From JBFHNV01 sp041593595 (lineage in GTDB: Bacteria; Pseudomonadota; Gammaproteobacteria; HK1), in assembly GCA_041593595.1 (NCBI GenBank), contig JBFHNV010000214.1, positions 1 to 10,533 on the forward strand: a stretch of 10,533 nt of DNA, given 5' to 3'. Made by a program: the position numbers and the translations under genes. Below are positions 1 to 7,882 of the stretch, in pieces. Position 1 is the stretch's first letter. Each line of letters starts with the position of its first letter. The notes beneath the pieces were generated by a model. It worked only from the letters and a program-made list of their open reading frames with translations, was not told the DNA's origin and searched no databases.

Positions 1-2
1 CG

Positions 3-3000
3 CCCGCGAACAACGTGCTGCTCACGGATCTCATCCCGGGCGCCGCCGGCTACGTGCCGGGCAGCCTGCGGTGGAAGCGCAACGCCGGCGTGTTCAACGC
101 GCTGACCGACGCCAGCGACGGCGTCGAGGCGAGCGGCGCCGACGGGCGCGCGGTGGACACCGGCGGCGGGCCCGCCGTCGACCAGGTGGAGCTGCGCGTC
201 GCGAGCCTCGGTCCCGGCGAGGACCTGACGCTGCGCTTCCAGGTCAGCGTCAACGCGGCAACCGGCGGCCAGACGCTGAACAACGCCGCCACCGTGTCGG
301 CCGGCAACCACCCGGCGGCGGACTCGCCGCTGCTGCAGATCCCCATCGACGGCGACGCCACCGTCACCGGCCACCTGTTCCTGGACTTCAACGACAACGG
401 CAGCCAGGAGGCCGGCGAGCCGGATCTGACCGGGGTGGACGTGGTGGTCACCGACGAGGACGGCGGCGTGCAGGTGGTGAGCACCGACGTCAACGGGGAC
501 TACACGGTCACGGTGCCCGCCGACAGCGGCGGCGCCACCACCCTGGACGTGGACGAGACCGATCCGGACTTCCCCTCCGGCGCGACCCTGTGCAGCGCGT
601 CCCCTGCCCCGCCGGACGGCTGCGTCGATCCCCAGAACGTCACGGCGGTGAGCGGCAACACGGTGGCGGCGCGCAACGTGGGCTACGTGCCGCTGCCGGT
701 CACCGTCACCAAGACCTCCAGTGCCGGCGGCAGCGTGGTTCCGGGGGACCCGGTGACCTACTCGATCCGGATGAGCAACCGCTCGGGCGTCACCCAGACC
801 GGGGTGACGGTGCAGGATCCGTTGCCGGCGGGCACCGCCTACGTGGCCGAGAGCACCGCGGTGACGGTGCCCGCGGTCATCGCCACGATCCGCGACGACT
901 TCCTGGTCACCGGCGGCGGCGCGGGCGCAGGCAGCGACGGCACCCAGGGCTGGATCGGAAGCTGGACCGAGATCGGGGAGAACGACGGCTTCGGCGGCGG
1001 CGACGTCCAGATCCTCACCGACAACAGCTCCGGGCGACTGCGCATCCAGAACAGCAACGCCGGTGGCGAGGGGGCGCTGCGTGCCGTGGATCTCTCCGCG
1101 TACCGGCAGGCGCGGCTCACGCTGCTGTTCCGCCGCGAGGGTCTCGACAACGCCGGCGACTTCGTCACCGTCGCGCTGTGCGACGCCGCCGCGAGCCCCT
1201 GCGGCGCCGCCGCGGCCAGCGGCACCCAGGGCTGGGTCGAGGTGGACCGGTTCGCCGGCCCCGGCAACGACGCCACCTACCAGTACCGCAGCTACGACCT
1301 GGACGGCTTCGTCGCCCTGTCGTCGAACGTGCAGGTGCGCTTTCTCGGCAGCCCGACCCTCGGGAACGCCGATCGCGTGCTGTTCGACAACGTGCAGATC
1401 GTGGCCACCACGGGTGCGGTGCTCCACGAGTTCAGCGACGGGGTCAACGGCCCGAGCTATGCCGGCAGCGACGGCACCGCCGGGTGGAGCGGCGACTGGA
1501 CCGAGATCGGGGAGAACGACGGCCCCGGCGCCGGCGACCTGCGAGCCCTCACCGATCAGGCCAACGTGCGCCTGCGCGTCCAGGACAACAACAACGGGGG
1601 CGAGGGGCTGTATCGACAGCTCGACCTGCAGGCGCTCGGCGCGAACCGGGCGCTGGTGAGCTTCTTCGCGCGCCGCGACGCCCTCGACAACGCCAACGAC
1701 TACGTCACCTTCGACGTGTCCGCGAACGGGGGTGGCACGTTCAGCGAGGTCGACCGCTTCGCGGGTGGCAGCAACGACGGCGATGCGGTCTACGTCAGCC
1801 ACGACATCTCGGGCTTCGTCGCCGGGAACACCCGGCTTCGCTTCCTGGGCAGCCCGTCGCTCGGCAACAACGACCGGGTGCTGTTCGACCAGGTCTCGGT
1901 GTTCGCCACCTCGGACATCGTGCGCACGAACCAGGCCGCCGATCCGGACCCGCTCGCCGACGGCGTGCCACCGGCGCTCGTGACGCTCGCCGACGGCATC
2001 ACCCTCGCGCCGGGCACCACCGCGACGGTGACCTTCCAGGTCCTGGTGGACGATCCGCTGGCCGCGGCCGTCACGCAGATCACCAACACCGCCACCTTCG
2101 ACAGCGCCGAGACGGGAAGCCCGGCCTCGGGCACGGTGATCGACACGGTGCAGCGCCTGGACGTGGGCATCGAGCCCAACAGCGCCGGCACCCTCGTCGC
2201 CGGCCCCGCGGCGCAGACCTTCAGCTTCACCCACACGATCACCAACCGCGGCGCCAGCACCGACTCCTACGCCATCACCGCCTTCAGCGACGAGGGCTGG
2301 CAGGTGGATCTGGTGGATCCGGCCACCGGGGTGGCCATCGCCACCGACGGCAACGGCGACGGCGTCTGGGACGGCGGTGCGACGCCCAACACCGGCTCCC
2401 TGGCCGCTGGCGCGAGCCGCAGCTACCGCCTGCGGGTGACGGTGCCCGCCGCCACCGGCGCCGGCGTGGTGGACGCGCTCGAGCTGCGCGCCACGTCGGA
2501 TCTGCGCGCCACCGTCACCGGCAGCGCCTTCGACACGCTCACGCTCACCGACGGCGGCGTCGCCGGTGCCGGCGACGTGCTGGTCACGCCGGACAACAGC
2601 TCGTCCGTGGCGTCGCCGCCCGGCCCGGGGCCCGCGGCCGTGGCCTACACCCACACGGTGACCAACCGCACCGGCGGCACCCGTGCCTTCCAGCTGCAGG
2701 CCGCCAGCAGCCGGGGCTACGCCACCCGCATCTACCAGGACACCAACGGCGACGGCGTCTACACCCCGGGCACGGACACCCAGATCGCCCAGACCGTGTC
2801 CCTCGCGAACGGCGCCTCGCAGCGCGTGTTCGTGGTCGTGGACGTGCCGGCGGCGACGCCGGCCGGCACGGTGGACACCACCTCGATCGCGGCATCGTTC
2901 TTCGACGACGGGGGCACGCCGAACGACATCTCCGACGACGTGAGCTTCGGCGGCACCGCCACCGACACCACCACCGTGACCGCCGCCGCCACCACCGGCG

Positions 3001-6000
3001 ACAACACCGTGGGCTTCACCCTGTCCGGCGGCGGCACCCGGGTGGTGACGCCCGGCGACACGGCCATGTACCCGGGGGAGCTGCGCAACATCGGCGACGT
3101 CGCGGATCGCTACGCCTTCACACTGTCGGCGTCGGTGTACGCGGACGATGCGAACCCGCCGCCGGGCTTCAACCAGCCGGACGACGGCCTGCCCCACGCC
3201 ACGCAGCTCGTGCTGGACACCAACGGCAACGGCGTCATCGACGGCGGCGACCTGGTGGTGGCGGTGGACACCGACGGCGACGGCGACTGGGACGTCATCG
3301 ACCCGGACGGCAGCGGCCCGCTGCCGCTCGCGGCACCCGGCCCGACAGGGCCGTTCAATCCCGACGGCGACGCCACGCCGGATCTGGACGTGACCGCCGG
3401 CGTCACCGCCCCGTACGAGCTGCGCCGCCCGGTGGATACGGGCCAGGGCCCCTACAACGACCCGGTGACCTTCACGGCCACCTCGAATGCCAGCGGCAAC
3501 GCCAACGCGGTGACCGCCACCACCTCGGTGCAGGCGGCGACCCTGGCGGTCGTCGGCGAGCTCATCGCCTACGCCACGTCCCAGGGCGTGACGGTGCAGT
3601 GGACCACCGACAGCGAGCACGGCACGGTGGGCTTCACCCTGGAGCGGGAACGGCGTCGCGGCGGCTGGAAACCGGTCAACGGGCGGCTGCTGCCGGCCCT
3701 GCTGCACAGCCGCCACGGGGGTGTGTACCGGCTCGTCGACCCCCGGGTGCGCGCCGGCGATCTGGTGACCTACCGGCTGCTGGAGCTGGAGGCCACCGGG
3801 GCCACCATCGCGCACGGACCGTACACGGTCACGGTGGCGGATCGCCCGCCGGCGGACGTGGACGCCCACGGCGCCGGCGACCGTCCGCTGCCGGGCTACC
3901 AGCGGGTCGCGCGCACCCTGGACGCCCTGCAGCAGGCGCGCCGGCAGCGCAAGATCGACGCGCGCATGGAGGCGCTGCTGGCCCGCGCCGCGCGTCGCGG
4001 CACGGTGGTGAAGGTGGGCGTGCGCGAGACGGGCCTGTACCGCGTGGCCGCGGCGGACATCGCCACCGCCATGGGCGAGACGGAGGACGCCGTACGCCGC
4101 CACATCGCGGCGAACCGCCTCGCGCTGAGCCGCGGCGGCGATCGCGTCGCCACCCTGGCCGAAGGCGACGGCGCGCTGCTGTTCTACGGCGAGGCCATCG
4201 ACAGCCCCTACACCCGCGACAACGTGTACCTCCTGAGCGTCGGTCGGGGGCTTCGCATGTCGCGTCTGAACGCCCGCGCGCCCGCCCCGGTGGCCGGGCA
4301 GACCGACACCGTCACGGCCCACGCGGAGGACAACCGCTACTACCTCACGCACCTGTTCGACGACCCGGACGGCGACTACTGGATGTGGGACTTCCGCTAC
4401 GAGGACATGCTGTTCGACTTCAACGACGCGTACTTCCCGGTCGCCACGCCGCACGTCTCCTCCGCGGGGACCGCCACCGTCACCGTGCGACTCCACGGCG
4501 GCCTCGAGGCGCTGCACCGGGCCCGCGTCACCCTGGACGGCGCACCGGGCGCCGGCGTGGAGACCGAGTGGCGCGGGCTCGTGCCCCACACCGTCACCTT
4601 CCAGGTGGACGCGGCGGCGCTGCGCGACGGGGAGAACCGGGTGCGGGTGGCGGGCCTCGGCTCCGGCGATGCGGCGATGCCCAGCACCTTCTACGTGAAC
4701 GACGTGGACATCACCTATCCTCGCCGGCGCCTGGCGGTGGCCGGCGCGCTCGCGGCGGATCACGCGCCCGGCGGCGTGACCACCGTGGACGGCTTTGCCG
4801 GCGCGGGGGTGATGGTGCTCGACGTGAGCCTGCCGGCGCGGCCGCGCTGGATGGACCGCATCACCGAGGACGCTGGTGCCGCCGGCGTCCGGGTGAGCGT
4901 GGCGCCCCGCGGCGGGGCGGTGACCCGCGTGCTCGCGATCGCCCCCGAGGCGGTGCGCGCGCCGCGGTTCCTGGTGGCCGACCGGCCCTCTATTCTGCGC
5001 CGCCCCGTGCACGCGGTGGACTGGCTGCTGATCACCTCAGGGGACATGGTGGACGCGGCCGCGGTGCTGGCCGATCACCGCCGCGCCCAGGGCCTGCGCA
5101 CCCTGGTGGTGGACATCGAGGACGTGTACGACGAGTTCGCCCACGGGGTGCGCGACGCGGACGCCATCTGGTCCCTGCTCAGGTACGCCCACGATCACTG
5201 GCGCGCCGCGCCGCGCTACGTGGTGCTCGCCGGCGAGGGCTCCTTCGACTACAAGGACCATCTGGGCCACGGCGACAGCATCATCCCCACCCTGCTCGCC
5301 CCCACCCGCGACGGGCTGTTCCCCTCGGACAACCTGTTCGCCGACGTGGCGGGCAACGACTTCGTGCCGGAGATGGCGGTGGGACGGCTGCCGGTGATCG
5401 ACGCCGCCGAGCTCGCGACCGTGGCGCGCAAGATCATCGACTACGAGGCCGCCACCGGCGCCTGGACCGGGAGCGCGGTGTTCGGCGCCGACGCCGCCGA
5501 CGCTGGCGGCGACTTCGCCGACGCCAGCGAGCGCATACGCGCCACCATCCCGGGCGGTGCGCTGGCGGTGGAGACCCTCTACATGGATCCGCTGACGCTG
5601 CCCGCCGAGCTCGCCCGCGACCGGCTCCACGCGAGCCTCAACGAGGGCCGTGCCTTCTTCAACTTCGTGGGCCATGCGGGCAGCGGCAGCATCGGGAACC
5701 AGAACCCGGGGCTCATCCACGCAGGCGATCTGCTGGCGCCCGGCAGCCTGGACAACGGCGCCACCCTGCCGGTGGTCACCGCCTTCACCTGCCTGGTGGG
5801 CCAGTTCGGTTTCCCCGGCGACGACGGCGTGGGGGAGCTCCTGCTGGTGACGCCGGACCGCGGCGCGGCAGCGGTGTTCTCGCCCTCGGGGCTGTCCCAC
5901 ACCCACCTGGCCGGGCGCCTCGGCGAGGCCTTCTACGACGCCACCTACGGCGACGGCGAGCTGGTCATCGGCGAGGCGGTGCTGAAGGCGCAGCGCCGCT

Positions 6001-6077
6001 ACGCCGAAGGCGGCGGCGACGCCTACCTGCTGGACATCTACAACCTGCTGGGCGACCCGGCCACGATCATGAAATGA
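3..6077 (+). CDS. 5'-truncated giant multidomain protein with C-terminal gingipain-like (C25) cysteine peptidase domain
   Basis: The frame is open to the left edge and begins inside a DUF11-type module, so the true start is off-window. Residues are counted from the in-frame GTG at 15 (2020 codons), which is probably not the start. Order seen: partial DUF11 (1-115); SdrD_B-like module (117-225) opening with an Asn/Asp/Gly-rich turn; DUF11 split by two duplicated modules (229-715, insert 292-632); three further beta-sandwich repeats (715-850, 853-995, 999-1175) with Asp/Asn/Gly loops such as DTNGDG that resemble calcium-binding loops; a FnIII-like module (1179-1282); a gingipain propeptide-like region (from 1329); and a C25 peptidase domain (1668-2020). 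The domain has the expected His in FVGHAG (H1887) and Cys in AFTCLVG (C1926), and ends in the family-typical LLGDPATI. It is probably an exported adhesive protease. No C-terminal sorting domain, LPXTG or PEP-CTERM tail follows the catalytic domain. Substrate unknown. Domain family confident, cellular role inferred. Confidence 0.85.
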   Translation, partial: PANNVLLTDLIPGAAGYVPGSLRWKRNAGVFNALTDASDGVEASGADGRAVDTGGGPAVDQVELRVASLGPGEDLTLRFQVSVNAATGGQTLNNAATVSAGNHPAADSPLLQIPIDGDATVTGHLFLDFNDNGSQEAGEPDLTGVDVVVTDEDGGVQVVSTDVNGDYTVTVPADSGGATTLDVDETDPDFPSGATLCSASPAPPDGCVDPQNVTAVSGNTVAARNVGYVPLPVTVTKTSSAGGSVVPGDPVTYSIRMSNRSGVTQTGVTVQDPLPAGTAYVAESTAVTVPAVIATIRDDFLVTGGGAGAGSDGTQGWIGSWTEIGENDGFGGGDVQILTDNSSGRLRIQNSNAGGEGALRAVDLSAYRQARLTLLFRREGLDNAGDFVTVALCDAAASPCGAAAASGTQGWVEVDRFAGPGNDATYQYRSYDLDGFVALSSNVQVRFLGSPTLGNADRVLFDNVQIVATTGAVLHEFSDGVNGPSYAGSDGTAGWSGDWTEIGENDGPGAGDLRALTDQANVRLRVQDNNNGGEGLYRQLDLQALGANRALVSFFARRDALDNANDYVTFDVSANGGGTFSEVDRFAGGSNDGDAVYVSHDISGFVAGNTRLRFLGSPSLGNNDRVLFDQVSVFATSDIVRTNQAADPDPLADGVPPALVTLADGITLAPGTTATVTFQVLVDDPLAAAVTQITNTATFDSAETGSPASGTVIDTVQRLDVGIEPNSAGTLVAGPAAQTFSFTHTITNRGASTDSYAITAFSDEGWQVDLVDPATGVAIATDGNGDGVWDGGATPNTGSLAAGASRSYRLRVTVPAATGAGVVDALELRATSDLRATVTGSAFDTLTLTDGGVAGAGDVLVTPDNSSSVASPPGPGPAAVAYTHTVTNRTGGTRAFQLQAASSRGYATRIYQDTNGDGVYTPGTDTQIAQTVSLANGASQRVFVVVDVPAATPAGTVDTTSIAASFFDDGGTPNDISDDVSFGGTATDTTTVTAAATTGDNTVGFTLSGGGTRVVTPGDTAMYPGELRNIGDVADRYAFTLSASVYADDANPPPGFNQPDDGLPHATQLVLDTNGNGVIDGGDLVVAVDTDGDGDWDVIDPDGSGPLPLAAPGPTGPFNPDGDATPDLDVTAGVTAPYELRRPVDTGQGPYNDPVTFTATSNASGNANAVTATTSVQAATLAVVGELIAYATSQGVTVQWTTDSEHGTVGFTLERERRRGGWKPVNGRLLPALLHSRHGGVYRLVDPRVRAGDLVTYRLLELEATGATIAHGPYTVTVADRPPADVDAHGAGDRPLPGYQRVARTLDALQQARRQRKIDARMEALLARAARRGTVVKVGVRETGLYRVAAADIATAMGETEDAVRRHIAANRLALSRGGDRVATLAEGDGALLFYGEAIDSPYTRDNVYLLSVGRGLRMSRLNARAPAPVAGQTDTVTAHAEDNRYYLTHLFDDPDGDYWMWDFRYEDMLFDFNDAYFPVATPHVSSAGTATVTVRLHGGLEALHRARVTLDGAPGAGVETEWRGLVPHTVTFQVDAAALRDGENRVRVAGLGSGDAAMPSTFYVNDVDITYPRRRLAVAGALAADHAPGGVTTVDGFAGAGVMVLDVSLPARPRWMDRITEDAGAAGVRVSVAPRGGAVTRVLAIAPEAVRAPRFLVADRPSILRRPVHAVDWLLITSGDMVDAAAVLADHRRAQGLRTLVVDIEDVYDEFAHGVRDADAIWSLLRYAHDHWRAAPRYVVLAGEGSFDYKDHLGHGDSIIPTLLAPTRDGLFPSDNLFADVAGNDFVPEMAVGRLPVIDAAELATVARKIIDYEAATGAWTGSAVFGADAADAGGDFADASERIRATIPGGALAVETLYMDPLTLPAELARDRLHASLNEGRAFFNFVGHAGSGSIGNQNPGLIHAGDLLAPGSLDNGATLPVVTAFTCLVGQFGFPGDDGVGELLLVTPDRGAAAVFSPSGLSHTHLAGRLGEAFYDATYGDGELVIGEAVLKAQRRYAEGGGDAYLLDIYNLLGDPATIMK
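888..1415 (+). repeat. First copy of a duplicated ~170-residue module inside the giant protein
   Basis: Residues 292-467 of the giant protein. It shares with the next copy an SDGTxGW stretch, a WTEIGENDG block, a GGEG block, VDRFAG, and a closing RFLGSPxLGNxDRVLFD block. The pattern looks like a jelly-roll or lectin-like beta-sandwich, which is inferred from alternation of hydrophobic residues, not from a recognised family. This copy is slightly longer because it carries an extra segment with two Cys and an Ala-rich stretch (about nt 1180-1220). Confidence 0.75.
1419..1910 (+). repeat. Second copy of the duplicated module
   Basis: Residues 469-632 of the giant protein. At DNA level nt 1496-1523 are identical to nt 962-989 (28 bases, offset 534), which with the protein similarity shows a tandem duplication. 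The module ends just before the DUF11 half-domain resumes. It lacks the Cys-containing segment of the first copy. Confidence 0.75.
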
Positions 6078-6100
6078 GAGCCCCCGAGCGGATCACCGTG

Positions 6101-6117
6101 CCTGCCGCGACGGCGGG
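6101..6117 (+). terminator. Weak hairpin after the C25 gene
   Basis: A 7-bp stem (6101-6107 with 6111-6117, one G-T pair) and a 3-nt loop lie 24 nt after the stop codon. No T-run follows, so it would be a poor intrinsic terminator. In DNA this GC-rich, such hairpins arise by chance. Confidence 0.25.
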
Positions 6118-6153
6118 CGATCCCTTCACGGGCTCCGAGACGAGTGCGCCGAC

Positions 6154-6186
6154 GCGGGCGCGGCCCGGGCGCGGGCCCGCTACACT
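6154..6186 (+). promoter_or_regulatory. Possible promoter region of the peptide cassette
   Basis: TACACT at 6181-6186 resembles a sigma-70 -10 box and stands out in GC-rich surroundings, 43 nt before the PqqD-like start. No -35 box is visible at the right distance. Just upstream are palindromes: 6163-6170, a perfect 10-bp one at 6171-6180, and an outer pair 6154-6159/6175-6180. They could be an operator or only GC-rich noise. The rest of the 151-nt gap (6078-6228) shows nothing else. Confidence 0.3.
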
Positions 6187-6228
6187 GGTGCGCACGCGGG
6201 CCGGACACGCGCCGCCGCGCGGGAGACC

Positions 6229-6525
6229 ATGAACGCCGCCCTGTCGCACCGCTACGCGCGCCACGAGGACGTGGTGACCCGGGAGATCCTGGGCGAGACC
6301 CTGCTCGTTCCCATCAGCGCATCCATCGCCGACATGCAGAACATCTTCGCCCTGAACGGCACCGGCGCCTTCGTCTGGGAGCGCCTGGACGGACACACCA
6401 CCCTGGCCGGCATCCGCGACGCGCTGGCCCGCGACTTCGACGTGGCGCCGGACGCGGCCTGGGGCGACCTGGCAGAGCTGGTGGGCGATCTGGACGCGGC
6501 AGGCCTGGTGCGCCGGCTGGAGTGA
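6229..6525 (+). CDS. PqqD-like peptide chaperone / RiPP recognition element protein
   Basis: 98 residues, close to the usual PqqD size. The sequence follows the PqqD family pattern: an N-terminal strand region with TREILGETLLVP, then IFALNGTGAFVWERLDG (family consensus: LN.tg..iw..ldG), and a C-terminal helical part ending LDAAGLVRRLE. PqqD-family proteins bind the leader of a precursor peptide and present it to a radical SAM/SPASM enzyme; that partner is encoded 4 nt downstream. The ATG at 6229 follows GGGAGA at 6221-6226, a purine-rich site that sits rather close. It is not proposed to serve PQQ synthesis, because no other pqq gene is seen and the nearby peptide lacks the PqqA Glu/Tyr pair. 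Confidence 0.88.
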   Translation: MNAALSHRYARHEDVVTREILGETLLVPISASIADMQNIFALNGTGAFVWERLDGHTTLAGIRDALARDFDVAPDAAWGDLAELVGDLDAAGLVRRLE

Positions 6526-6529
6526 CGCC

Positions 6530-7696
6530 GTGAGCGCCTGCGTCATCGATGGCCGGGACGACGAGGCCTACTTCGACGACTTCACGCGCCGCGCGGCCGA
6601 GGCGCGGGTACCGCTGGACGCGAGCATCGAGCTCACCCACCGCTGCAACCTGCGCTGCGTGCACTGCTACCTGGGCGATCAGGACACGATCCGCCGGCAC
6701 CGCCGCGACGAGCTCGACACCGCCGAGGTGAAGACCCTGCTGGACGAGCTGGCCGCCGCCGGCACCCTCAACCTCACCTTCACCGGTGGCGACCCCATGG
6801 TGCGCCGCGATTTCTCCGAGCTCTACGAGCACGCGGTGCGCAAGGGTTTCCTGATCACCGTGTTCTGCGACGGCGCCGTCATCGGCGAGCCCGTGCGCCA
6901 GGTGTTCCGGCGCTTCCCGCCGCGCAAGGTGGAGGTGAGCCTGTACGGCGCCACCGCGGCCACCTACGAGCGCATCACCCAGGTCCCCGGATCCCACGCC
7001 CGCTGCCTGGAGGGGATCCGGTGGCTCACGGGCGAGGGGATCCCGTTGACGCTCAAGACCGTGCTCATGCGCGACAACCGCCACGAGCTGGACGCCATGC
7101 GCGCCCTGGCGGACAGGTTCGGCGCGCCGTTCTACTTCGACACGGCCATCTTTCCCTGCCTGCCCCACGGCGACAACGGCGCGCGCGCCAACCGAGCGCC
7201 GGGCATGATCCCGGTGGAGGTGCGGGGCCCCGAGGCACCCCTGGCCCAGCGTCTGGAGCCGCAGCGCGCCGCCACGGCGCACCTGGCGGACCCGCGCCGG
7301 GTGGACGAGATGGTGGATCTCTACCTGCGCACCCGGGACCTGCCGCCGAGCGATCGCCTGTACCGCTGCGCCGCGGCGCGCACCACGGTGCACGTGGACC
7401 CCTACGGCAACGTGCAGCCGTGCACCATCAGCACCAACGGCGGCTACAACCTGCGCGACGGCGGCTTCCTCGCCGGCTGGCACGGCCCCCTGGCGCGCAT
7501 CCGCGAGCTCACGGCACGTCCTGGCTCCGACTGCCGGACCTGCGACAAGCAGGCCCTGTGCGCCGGCTGCCCGGCGTTCTTTGCCGCCGAGAACGGCGCC
7601 GGCGACGTGAAGTCCGACTACGTGTGCCGCACCACCCATCTCATCTTCGAAGGCCTCCGGCCGGCCATCGCCGCCCGGCTGCAGGAGCGAGCATGA
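6530..7696 (+). CDS. Radical SAM/SPASM peptide-modifying enzyme
   Basis: 388 residues. The radical SAM cluster motif CNLRCVHC (C39, C43, C46) is followed by FTGGDP, a GGDP form of the usual GGEP SAM-binding motif. The C-terminal SPASM region has C280-x12-G-x4-C298, then C335-x2-C338-x5-C344-x2-C347, then C366. This matches the SPASM layout, except that the third spacing is x2 rather than the common x3, and would hold auxiliary Fe-S clusters. SPASM enzymes in such clusters make thioether, C-C or other radical-derived links, or epimerise residues, in a peptide; which one cannot be read from the sequence. The GTG start at 6530 is preceded by GGAG at 6519-6522 with 7-nt spacing. The stop overlaps the precursor ATG, consistent with coupled translation. 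The likely substrate is the 57-residue peptide downstream. Confidence 0.92.
   Translation: MSACVIDGRDDEAYFDDFTRRAAEARVPLDASIELTHRCNLRCVHCYLGDQDTIRRHRRDELDTAEVKTLLDELAAAGTLNLTFTGGDPMVRRDFSELYEHAVRKGFLITVFCDGAVIGEPVRQVFRRFPPRKVEVSLYGATAATYERITQVPGSHARCLEGIRWLTGEGIPLTLKTVLMRDNRHELDAMRALADRFGAPFYFDTAIFPCLPHGDNGARANRAPGMIPVEVRGPEAPLAQRLEPQRAATAHLADPRRVDEMVDLYLRTRDLPPSDRLYRCAAARTTVHVDPYGNVQPCTISTNGGYNLRDGGFLAGWHGPLARIRELTARPGSDCRTCDKQALCAGCPAFFAAENGAGDVKSDYVCRTTHLIFEGLRPAIAARLQERA
7683..7687 (+). promoter_or_regulatory. Ribosome binding site of the precursor peptide
   Basis: AGGAG lies 5 nt before the ATG at 7693, within the end of the radical SAM gene. It is among the cleanest Shine-Dalgarno sites in the cassette and fixes the start of the small gene. 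The kinase gene after it has no obvious site. Confidence 0.7.
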
Positions 7697-7866
7697 CGCC
7701 CGAGCGCAAGACCCCCACCCGCCGCGCCTACGAGAAGCCGCGGCTGCGCCGCATCCGCCTCGCCGCCGACGAGGTGATGGCCAAGGGCTGCAAGATGGCC
7801 ATGCCCTCGGCGGGCAGGCAGAACACCGGCTGCATGTCCGGCGGCTGCTTCAACAACGGTTCCTGA
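7693..7866 (+). CDS. Cys-containing RiPP precursor peptide with YxxPxL leader motif and C-terminal Ser
   Basis: 57 residues. The basic N-terminal half contains YEKPRL (Y13, P16, L18), a match to the YxxPxL motif that RiPP recognition elements bind in lasso-peptide leaders. An amphipathic stretch IRLAADEVMAKGCK follows. The C-terminal part is rich in Gly, Ser, Asn and Met, with Cys at 33, 47 and 52, and ends FNNGS. The first Cys follows AKG (30-32), so cleavage there would free a 25-residue core starting with Cys33; cleavage after VMA (28-30) is an alternative under the small-residue rule of signal-peptidase-like enzymes. Its start overlaps the radical SAM stop (ATGA). No hydrophobic signal sequence is seen. 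The C-terminal Ser matters because an HprK-like kinase gene follows. Precursor status is inferred from motif, size and position; modifications are unknown. Small peptides with a Y-x-K-P start and a GCK/ACK motif near radical SAM genes are, from memory, a recurring theme in proteobacteria. Confidence 0.82.
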   Translation: MTPERKTPTRRAYEKPRLRRIRLAADEVMAKGCKMAMPSAGRQNTGCMSGGCFNNGS

Positions 7867-7882
7867 GCGCCGCGCGCCAGCC

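Noticed and set aside
888..1910. CRISPR or other non-coding repeat array
   Set aside because: The similarity follows codons of one long coding frame with a ~534-base period and two copies, so it is a protein module duplication.
5037..5906. A 289-codon minus-strand frame opposite the C25 domain
   Set aside because: Antisense to the conserved peptidase domain, with no recognisable motif of its own.
71..6232. A 2053-codon open frame on the plus strand overlapping the C25 gene
   Set aside because: Composition is dominated by Arg, Gly, Ala and His with no domain pattern. It is the out-of-frame shadow of the large gene in GC-rich DNA.
6229..6525. PqqD of a PQQ biosynthesis operon
   Set aside because: No PqqB, PqqC or PqqA is seen, and the adjacent peptide does not have the PqqA Glu/Tyr pattern.
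6314..7639. A 441-codon minus-strand frame opposite the radical SAM gene
   Set aside because: It is antisense to a gene with intact catalytic motifs and its translation is low-complexity; high GC keeps such frames open.
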